DNA of 64,000 bases from the NCBI RefSeq assembly GCF_007989825.1, contig NZ_BJUA01000007.1, positions 62,001-126,000 of the forward strand, read 5' to 3'. Positions 54,345 to 61,277 of the stretch are shown here, one piece after another. The notes below the pieces were generated by a model that was given only the letters and a program-made list of their open reading frames with translations, had not been told where the DNA came from and ran no database searches. Position 1 is the stretch's first letter. Each line of letters starts with the position of its first letter. A program made the position numbers and the translations under genes. This DNA comes from Cellulomonas persica (GTDB lineage: Bacteria > Actinomycetota > Actinomycetes > Actinomycetales > Cellulomonadaceae).

Positions 54345-55421
54345 GGAGGTCAACCACAGGTGCAGGACGTCGAACGACGCCTGGAGCTGGTCGAGCGGGC
54401 AGCGCTCGTCGTCCTTGTGGGCGAGGAGCGGGTCGCCGGGGCCGAAGTTCACGGCCGGGATGCCGAGCTCGGAGAACCGGGCGACGTCCGTCCAGCCGTA
54501 CTTGGGTGCAGGGCCGCCGCCGGTCACGGCGTGCACCGCGCGAGCGAACTCCTGCGCGGCGGGCGCGTCGAGGCCGGGACGCGCACCCGCGGCCGCGTCG
54601 GTCACGACGACCTCGTAGCCCTCGAACACCTCACGCACGTGCGCCTCCGCCTCCGCAGGCGTCATCGAGGGAGCGAACCGGTAGTTCACCGTCACGACGC
54701 ACGAGCTCGGGATGACGTTCGTCGCGGTGCCGCCGCTGATGAGCACCGCGTTGAAGCTCTCGCGGTAGACCAGTCCCTCGACCTCGACGGACCGCGGCTC
54801 GTACGCCTCGAGCCGGCGCAGCACCTCTCCTGCGGCGTGCACCGCGTTGACGCCCACCCACGCGCGCGCCGAGTGCGCCGCGACGCCGCTCAGCCGGACC
54901 TCGGCGCGCAGCGTCCCGTTGCAGCCGCCCTCCAGACCCCCGTCGGACGGCTCCCCCAGGATCGCGAAGTCGCACGCGAGCCAGTCGGGGTGGTTCCGCA
55001 CCAGCCGCCCCAGGCCGTTGAGCTCGGACGCGACCTCCTCGTGGTCGTAGAAGACCCACGTGACGTCCTTCGTCGGCTCGGTGAGCTGCACCGCGAGCGC
55101 GAGCGCGACCGCGACCCCGCCCTTCATGTCGACCGTCCCGCGCCCCCACAGGTGCCCGTCCTGCACGCGCGTCGGCAGGTTGTCCGCGACGGGCACGGTG
55201 TCGATGTGCCCCGCGACGACGACGCGCGAGGCGTGGCCCAGGTGCGTGCGGGCGACGACCGCGTCGCCGTCGCGCAGCACCTCGAGGTGCGGCGCGGTGC
55301 GCAGCGCCTCCTCGACGAGGTCGGCGAGGGCGCGTTCGTCGCCGGAGACCGACGGGACGTCGCAGATCGCCCGCGTGAGGGCGACGAGGTCGCCGTGCGG
55401 GTCCAGGAGGGGGTGCGTCAC
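54342..55421 (-). CDS. dapE: succinyl-diaminopimelate desuccinylase
   Basis: 359 residues, M20 family di-zinc enzyme producing LL-diaminopimelate for lysine and peptidoglycan. Motifs: VAGHIDTVP (zinc His-x-Asp), WGRGTVDMKGGVA, YDHEEV and a C-terminal zinc His in LAHKDDER. It is divergent from dapD, which acts two steps earlier, and the intermediate aminotransferase step can be supplied by dapC at 59-60 kb. The GTG at 55421 has TAGGCT 6 nt upstream. Confidence 0.94.
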   Translation of the reverse strand: MTHPLLDPHGDLVALTRAICDVPSVSGDERALADLVEEALRTAPHLEVLRDGDAVVARTHLGHASRVVVAGHIDTVPVADNLPTRVQDGHLWGRGTVDMKGGVAVALALAVQLTEPTKDVTWVFYDHEEVASELNGLGRLVRNHPDWLACDFAILGEPSDGGLEGGCNGTLRAEVRLSGVAAHSARAWVGVNAVHAAGEVLRRLEAYEPRSVEVEGLVYRESFNAVLISGGTATNVIPSSCVVTVNYRFAPSMTPAEAEAHVREVFEGYEVVVTDAAAGARPGLDAPAAQEFARAVHAVTGGGPAPKYGWTDVARFSELGIPAVNFGPGDPLLAHKDDERCPLDQLQASFDVLHLWLTS

Positions 55422-55427
55422 GGTCCG

Positions 55428-55433
55428 AGCCTA
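55428..55433 (-). promoter_or_regulatory. -10 box for leaderless dapE gene
   Basis: TAGGCT on the minus strand, 6 nt before the GTG at 55421. Confidence 0.5.
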
Positions 55434-55478
55434 GGCCGCGCGGCGAGTGGTACCGGCGGGTAACACAGATCGCCACCG

Positions 55479-55484
55479 TAGGCT
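55479..55484 (+). promoter_or_regulatory. -10 box for leaderless dapD gene
   Basis: TAGGCT followed by 7 nt and the ATG at 55492. Divergent to the dapE box; the two share a 70-bp intergenic region. Confidence 0.5.
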
Positions 55485-55491
55485 TGTCGGC

Positions 55492-56433
55492 ATGACTTCT
55501 CGCCCCGCCTGGGGGTTCGGTCTCGCGACCACGACCTTCGACGGCACCACCCTCGACACCTGGTACCCCGCACCCACGCTCGGTGAGCCCGACGATGGCA
55601 GGTCGGCCCCGGCCGACCTGCACGAGCACGACGACGACGCGCGCGGCGTGCGCGTGCGCGTGGTGCGCACGGTGATCGACCTGGACGCACCGCCCGCGGA
55701 CACGTCCGACGCCTACCTGCGGCTGCACCTGCTCTCGCACCGGCTCGTCGCACCGCACGGCGTGAACCTCGAGGGCCTGTTCGGCGCGCTGCCGAACGTG
55801 GTGTGGACCGACCGCGGCCCGTGCGCCGTCGAGGGATTCGAGACCACGCGCGCGCGACTGCGTGCCGCGACGGGCGTCGCGCCGACCGTCTTCGGCGTCG
55901 ACAAGTTCCCGCGGATGGTCGACTACGTGCTCCCGTCGGGCGTGCGCATCGCGGATGCCGACCGCGTGCGCCTCGGCGCCCACCTCGCGCCGGGCACGAC
56001 GGTCATGCACGAGGGCTTCGTGAACTTCAATGCGGGCACGCTCGGCACGTCGATGGTCGAGGGCCGGATCTCCGCGGGCGTCGTCGTCGGCGACGGCTCC
56101 GACATCGGTGGCGGCGCCTCGATCATGGGCACGCTGTCCGGCGGCGGGCGCGAGGTCGTCGCGATCGGCCGCCGCACGCTGCTCGGCGCGAACGCGGGCC
56201 TGGGCATCGCGCTCGGCGACGACTGCGTGATCGAGGCCGGCCTGTACGTCACCGCGGGCACCAAGGTCACGCTCGTGGGCTTCGGCGAGGACTCCGGGCG
56301 CGTCGTCAAGGCGCGCGAGCTGTCCGGGGCCGACGGCGTGCTGTTCCGCCGCAACTCCCTGACCGGCGGCGTCGAGGCCGTCGCGCGCACCGGCACCGGC
56401 GTCGAGCTCAACGCGGCGCTGCACGCGAACTGA
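55492..56433 (+). CDS. dapD: tetrahydrodipicolinate N-succinyltransferase, mycobacterial type
   Basis: 313 residues. Transfers succinyl from succinyl-CoA to tetrahydrodipicolinate in the succinylase branch of DAP/lysine synthesis. The C-terminal left-handed beta helix is visible as hexapeptide-like repeats ([20 protein letters not shown], then [18 protein letters not shown]); the N-terminal domain is of the actinobacterial type rather than the E. coli one. The ATG at 55492 is set by a -10 box 7 nt upstream; a GTG at 55447 is unlikely. Confidence 0.94.
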   Translation: MTSRPAWGFGLATTTFDGTTLDTWYPAPTLGEPDDGRSAPADLHEHDDDARGVRVRVVRTVIDLDAPPADTSDAYLRLHLLSHRLVAPHGVNLEGLFGALPNVVWTDRGPCAVEGFETTRARLRAATGVAPTVFGVDKFPRMVDYVLPSGVRIADADRVRLGAHLAPGTTVMHEGFVNFNAGTLGTSMVEGRISAGVVVGDGSDIGGGASIMGTLSGGGREVVAIGRRTLLGANAGLGIALGDDCVIEAGLYVTAGTKVTLVGFGEDSGRVVKARELSGADGVLFRRNSLTGGVEAVARTGTGVELNAALHAN

Positions 56434-56434
56434 C

Positions 56435-57334
56435 GTGGCCCGACGACCCCGCCGGCGCCGCCGCTCCCGGGTGGCGGGTGCGCTCCTGGCCGTCGTGGCG
56501 TTCGTCGTCGCGCTCGGCGTGGCCGCCGCGGTCGTCGTCACCGCGCTCGACCGGCTCCAGCCCGACGCGCCGCTCGTCGCGAGGTGCGCCGCGACGCTCG
56601 ACGACACCGACTGGACGCTGAGCCCGGACCAGGCGCAGCACGCGGCCCTGTTCGCCGCGATGGCCGAACGGCGCCACCTGCCCGCGCGCGCCGTGACCAT
56701 CGCGATCGCGACCGGCATGCAGGAGTCGAAGCTCGAGAACATCGACTACGGCGACCGCGACTCGATCGGCCTGTTCCAGCAGCGCCCGTCGCAGGGCTGG
56801 GGCACGGTCGAGGAGATCATGGACCCCGTCTACTCGACGGGAAAGTTCTACGACGGCCTGGTCAAGGTCAAGGGCTACGAGGACCTCGAGGTCACCGTCG
56901 CCGCGCAGGCCGTGCAGCGCTCGGGCTTCCCCGACGCCTACGCCCAGCACGAGACGCGCGCCCGGGCGTGGGCCTCCGCGCTCACCGGCCACTCCCCCGA
57001 GACGCTCACGTGCACGCTGCCCGAGCCCGCCGAGCCCGGCTCGCCCGACGCGGCCGTGGCGCGCCTCGAGCGCGACTTCGGCGGCCTCGCGCACGAGCAG
57101 GTCCCCGCGACCGACGACGAGCCCGCGTCGCTCGTCGTGCACACCGGGACGCTGGGCGACACCCCCGAGCGCCAGGCCTGGGCCGTCGCCGCGTGGGCGG
57201 TGGCCACCGCGCAGGTCCTGGGCACGACGAGCGTCGACGTCGCCGACCGCACGTGGGCCCGCGACTCGGCCGAGTGGACCTCCACGGACGCCCCGCTCGC
57301 GACGGGCGACGTCCGCCTCACCTTCGCCCCCTGA
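56435..57334 (+). CDS. membrane-anchored lysozyme-like protein of unknown function
   Basis: 299 residues: a strongly basic start ([10 protein letters not shown]), one membrane helix (~13-36), then an outside domain with AIATGMQESKLENIDYGDRDS and IGLFQQRPSQGWG. The E97 in this segment and the Gln-rich strand resemble soluble transglycosylase/goose-lysozyme active sites, so a peptidoglycan-cleaving role is plausible but unproven. The C-terminal third (~190-299) is not recognised. Its GTG follows the dapD stop by one base, coupling it to a peptidoglycan precursor gene. Confidence 0.75.
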   Translation: MARRPRRRRRSRVAGALLAVVAFVVALGVAAAVVVTALDRLQPDAPLVARCAATLDDTDWTLSPDQAQHAALFAAMAERRHLPARAVTIAIATGMQESKLENIDYGDRDSIGLFQQRPSQGWGTVEEIMDPVYSTGKFYDGLVKVKGYEDLEVTVAAQAVQRSGFPDAYAQHETRARAWASALTGHSPETLTCTLPEPAEPGSPDAAVARLERDFGGLAHEQVPATDDEPASLVVHTGTLGDTPERQAWAVAAWAVATAQVLGTTSVDVADRTWARDSAEWTSTDAPLATGDVRLTFAP

Positions 57335-57400
57335 CCCCAGACCCGCGCGGTTGCAGCGGGTGGTCCCGCGGGTGCGGGGCGGCGGGTGGTGACGGATGGC

Positions 57401-57835
57401 TCAGCGGCTGGGGGTGGTGGTGGGCCGTGGGTTGCCGCCGCGGGAGAGGCCGAACGCGACCGCGGCGACGAACGCCAGGACCGCGCCCCACCAGCCCAGG
57501 CCGACGATCGCCGCGAGCAGCGCGACGGCGACGAACGGCGCGAGCTGCGTGAGGTAACGCAGCGGCCAGCGCAGACGCGACGGCGAGCGCGGGGCGTTCC
57601 AGCGCGCCCAGACGATGACGACCGCCGACACCAGCAGCACGGCGACGACCGCGGCGAGCGCCCGGTTCGCGGGGACGTCCGCGAGCATCCCGAGCCGCCA
57701 GCCCGTGACGCCCGCGAGCACGAGCAGCCCGATCTCGCAGCAGAACGCGACGATCGACAGCGGTCCGAGCACGCCCGGCGGCAGCCCGCCGCCGTCGCCA
57801 GCCGCAGCCTGTCCCGAGTGGTGCACGCCGCTCAC
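57401..57835 (-). CDS. small four-helix membrane protein (DUF2568/YrdB-like)
   Basis: 144 residues with about four hydrophobic segments starting at ~23 (VLGPLSIVAFCCEIGLLVLAG in two halves) and an RRAPRSPSR-type basic loop near 85; ends in a short polar tail. The LSIVAFCCEIGLL start and a late FVAVALLAAIVGLGWWG resemble DUF2568 proteins, weak evidence only. Convergent with the lysozyme-like gene and 105 bp upstream of the gltA stop side. Confidence 0.6.
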   Translation of the reverse strand: MSGVHHSGQAAAGDGGGLPPGVLGPLSIVAFCCEIGLLVLAGVTGWRLGMLADVPANRALAAVVAVLLVSAVVIVWARWNAPRSPSRLRWPLRYLTQLAPFVAVALLAAIVGLGWWGAVLAFVAAVAFGLSRGGNPRPTTTPSR

Positions 57836-57851
57836 GGTTCACCAGCCAACC

Positions 57852-57932
57852 GCAGGTCGGCGTCGGTCGCAGGTCGGAGCCCGTCACTGGCCCGGGCCGG
57901 GCGCAGGTCGGTGCGGGCGCAGGTCGGTGCGG
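57852..57932. repeat. gcaggtcgg repeats between the small membrane gene and gltA
   Basis: A 16-bp unit gcgcaggtcggtgcgg is exactly doubled at 57901-57916 and 57917-57932; two further gcaggtcgg cores lie at 57852 and 57869. It is located just downstream of the gltA stop. Confidence 0.6.
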
Positions 57933-57940
57933 ACCCGGCG

Positions 57941-59239
<1,299 letters not shown>

Positions 59240-59336
59240 GGCGTTCCTTCCTGCGACGGACCCCGCGCGCGGTGTGCGCGTCGGTCGTCACCGACGTCGG
59301 CTCGACAGCCGGAGCGGCCCCCGTTGGCCGTGCTCG

Positions 59337-59342
59337 ACCGTA
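59337..59342 (-). promoter_or_regulatory. candidate gltA -10 box
   Basis: TACGGT on the minus strand, preceded at 18 nt by TCGTCA as a weak -35. Predicts transcription start near 59330, about 90 nt before the ATG. Confidence 0.4.
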
Positions 59343-59384
59343 CCTGCGCCCGACGGGTGGTGACGAATCCTGGGACGACCCGAT

Positions 59385-59408
59385 GTGCTGTGAATCAGGT
59401 CACAGCAC
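59385..59408. promoter_or_regulatory. perfect CRP/GlxR-type cAMP-receptor site upstream of gltA
   Basis: Nine-base arms gtgctgtga (59385-59393) and tcacagcac (59400-59408) are exact reverse complements around atcagg. The core TGTGA-N6-TCACA is a full match to the CRP/GlxR consensus. The centre is about 66 bp upstream of the predicted gltA start. It also lies just after the dapC stop and might double as a terminator hairpin. Confidence 0.75.
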
Positions 59409-59414
59409 CCATCG

Positions 59415-60563
59415 TCAGGCGCTTCGTAGGCGCGCCGCAGCCTCGGCGATCGACTCGTCGGACGCGGTCAGCGCGACGCGCACGTGCCCCGCGGCCGCGG
59501 GGCCGTAGAACGCACCCGGGGCGACGAGGATGCCCAGCCGGGCCAGGTCCGCGACGGTCTCCCAGCAGTCCTGGCCACCCTCGGGCCGCACCCACAGGTA
59601 CAGGCCGGCCGCGGACTCGTCGACCACGTAACCGGCGTCCTGCAGCGCCGAGCGCAGCAGCACACGCCGCGCGCGGTAGCGCTCGCGCTGCTCGGCCACG
59701 TGCGCGTCGTCGTCGAGCGCGACCGTCAACGCCGCCTGCACAGGACCGGGCACCATCATCCCGATGTGCTTGCGCACCTCGAGCAGGTGCGCGACGAGCG
59801 CCGGGTCGCCCGCGACGAACGCGGCGCGGTAACCCGCGAGGTTCGACTGCTTCGACAGCGAGTACACCGCGAGCAGACCCGAGATGTCGCCGCCGGTCAC
59901 GCGCGGGTCGAGCACGCTCGGCACGCCGTCGCTCGCCCACGGCTCGTCCCAGCCGAGCTCGGCGTAGCACTCGTCGGACGCGACGACGACCGGCCGGCCG
60001 TCCCGCCGCGCGGCTTCACGGGCTGCGGCGACGACCGCCGCGAGCTCGTCGACGCCCAGGACCGCGCCGTGCGGGTTGGCCGGCGAGTTCAGCCAGACCA
60101 GACGCACGTCGCCCGCGCCCTGCGCGAGGCGAGCCGCCGGGTCGTCACACGGGTCGGGCCGCGCACCCGCCAGGCGCGCGCCCACGTCGTACGTCGGGTA
60201 CGCGACCGCCGGGTGCAGCACCACGTCGCCCTCGCCGAGCCCGAGCAGTGACGGCAGCAGGCCGACGAGCTCCTTGGACCCGACGGTCGGCAGGACGCCC
60301 GCCGGGTCGAGGCCCGGCACGCCACGGCGGCGGGCGAACCACCGCACGACCGCCTCGCGCAGCGCCGGGGTGCCGTACGTCAGCGGGTAGCCGGGCGAGT
60401 CCGCCGCCGCGACGAGCGCGTCACGCACCACCGCGGGCGTCGGGTCCACGGGCGTGCCGACGGACAGGTCGACGATGCCGCGCTCGTGCGAGCGCGCGAC
60501 CTGCGCGAACGGCGTGAGGGTGTCCCAGGGGAAGTCCGGCAGCGCGCCGGTCAGCAAGCCCAT
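59415..60563 (-). CDS. dapC: succinyldiaminopimelate transaminase
   Basis: 382-residue fold-type I PLP aminotransferase. VGSKELVGLLPSLLG, VWLNSPANPHG, VASDECYAELGW and the PLP lysine region YSLSKQSNLAGYR are all present. The sequence matches the actinobacterial DapC that sits next to a ferredoxin gene (from memory Rv1178 with fdxC Rv1177), converting N-succinyl-2-amino-6-ketopimelate to the amine between DapD and DapE. It starts 6 bp after the ferredoxin stop and is co-transcribed with it. Confidence 0.91.
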   Translation of the reverse strand: MGLLTGALPDFPWDTLTPFAQVARSHERGIVDLSVGTPVDPTPAVVRDALVAAADSPGYPLTYGTPALREAVVRWFARRRGVPGLDPAGVLPTVGSKELVGLLPSLLGLGEGDVVLHPAVAYPTYDVGARLAGARPDPCDDPAARLAQGAGDVRLVWLNSPANPHGAVLGVDELAAVVAAAREAARRDGRPVVVASDECYAELGWDEPWASDGVPSVLDPRVTGGDISGLLAVYSLSKQSNLAGYRAAFVAGDPALVAHLLEVRKHIGMMVPGPVQAALTVALDDDAHVAEQRERYRARRVLLRSALQDAGYVVDESAAGLYLWVRPEGGQDCWETVADLARLGILVAPGAFYGPAAAGHVRVALTASDESIAEAAARLRSA

Positions 60564-60569
60564 GCGGGC

Positions 60570-60896
60570 TCAGTCACCGTGGACGCGCAGCGGCAGCGTG
60601 GCGATGATCGGGTGGTCCTTGTCGATCTCACCCATCTTCGCCGCACCGCCGGGCGAGCCGAGGTCGTCGAAGAACTCGACGTTCGCCTTGTAGTACTCGC
60701 TCCACTGCTCGGGGACGTCGTCCTCGTAGTAGATCGCCTCGACCGGGCAGACCGGCTCGCACGCCCCGCAGTCCACGCACTCGTCCGGGTGGATGTACAG
60801 CGACCGCTTGCCCTCGTAGATGCAGTCCACGGGACATTCCTCGATGCACGCCTTGTCCTTGACGTCCACGCAGGGCTCGGCGATCACATACGTCAC
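60570..60896 (-). CDS. fdxA: 7Fe ferredoxin ([3Fe-4S][4Fe-4S])
   Basis: 108 residues. Cys pattern C9-x7-C17-x3-C21 and C40-x2-C43-x2-C46-x3-C50-P: C9, C17 and C50 suit the [3Fe-4S] cluster and C21, C40, C43 and C46 the [4Fe-4S] cluster. Typical actinobacterial FdxA/FdxC length with an acidic C-terminal extension. A GTG with a GGAGG site; first in the fdxA-dapC pair. Redox partners cannot be named from sequence. Confidence 0.94.
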   Translation of the reverse strand: MTYVIAEPCVDVKDKACIEECPVDCIYEGKRSLYIHPDECVDCGACEPVCPVEAIYYEDDVPEQWSEYYKANVEFFDDLGSPGGAAKMGEIDKDHPIIATLPLRVHGD

Positions 60897-60925
60897 GGTC
60901 GGTCCTCCACTTGACGGGTCATCCC

Positions 60926-60931
60926 TAGTAT
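60926..60931 (+). promoter_or_regulatory. -10 box for a leaderless upstream ORF
   Basis: TAGTAT followed by 7 nt (tccccac) and an ATG at 60939, the leaderless arrangement seen elsewhere in the window. Confidence 0.45.
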
Positions 60932-60938
60932 TCCCCAC

Positions 60939-60992
60939 ATGCGCCCGCACACGACCCCGTGTCCACCACGCGGCAGCAGGGCCGTGCCGTGA
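60939..60992 (+). CDS. 17-codon upstream ORF coupled to the downstream small gene
   Basis: ATG CGC CCG CAC ... GTG CCG TGA encodes MRPHTTPCPPRGSRAVP. It follows a TAGTAT -10 at leaderless spacing, and its stop overlaps the GTG of the next gene (GTGA). It could be a coupling or attenuating leader peptide, or simply chance; there is no independent evidence of translation. Confidence 0.35.
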   Translation: MRPHTTPCPPRGSRAVP

Positions 60993-61237
60993 CTCCCGCC
61001 ACTCCGGGCGGCTGGCGCGAGGCCCGGCCCGGCAGCCGGATCGTCGTCCGACGACGCCTGCTCGACCCGCTGCCGGACGGCCCGCACCTCACCGACGTGC
61101 TCGGCGTCGTCCTCCGCGTGGACGACGAGGGCCTCACGCTCGACACGTCGCGCGGACCGGCCCGGATCTCCGGCGCGGACGTCGTGCTGTGGAAGCCGAT
61201 CCCGCCGCCGCCCGAGCGCCGCGCGCGACGTCACTGA
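60989..61237 (+). CDS. small protein resembling the N-terminal domain of Rv0428c-type acetyltransferases
   Basis: 82 residues: GGWREARPGSRIVVRRRL, LTDVLGVVLRVDDEGLTLDTSRGP and ISGADVVLWKPIPPPP, an all-beta, SH3-like fold. From memory this matches the beta domain that precedes the GNAT domain in some actinobacterial acetyltransferases, but no acetyltransferase follows, so it is either a stand-alone version or a remnant. The GTG at 60989 (in the stop of the upstream ORF) is preferred; a GTG at 60959 would add ten residues. Confidence 0.6.
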   Translation: MTPATPGGWREARPGSRIVVRRRLLDPLPDGPHLTDVLGVVLRVDDEGLTLDTSRGPARISGADVVLWKPIPPPPERRARRH

Positions 61238-61239
61238 CA

Positions 61240-61268
61240 CCCGGCGCCGCCACGGACGCGGCACCGGG
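61240..61268. terminator. hairpin between convergent genes
   Basis: cccggcgccgc (61240-61250) and gcggcaccggg (61258-61268) pair at 10 of 11 positions with a 7-nt loop; the single mismatch becomes a G-U pair in the minus-strand transcript. Confidence 0.5.
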
Positions 61269-61277
61269 CCCAGCGCG

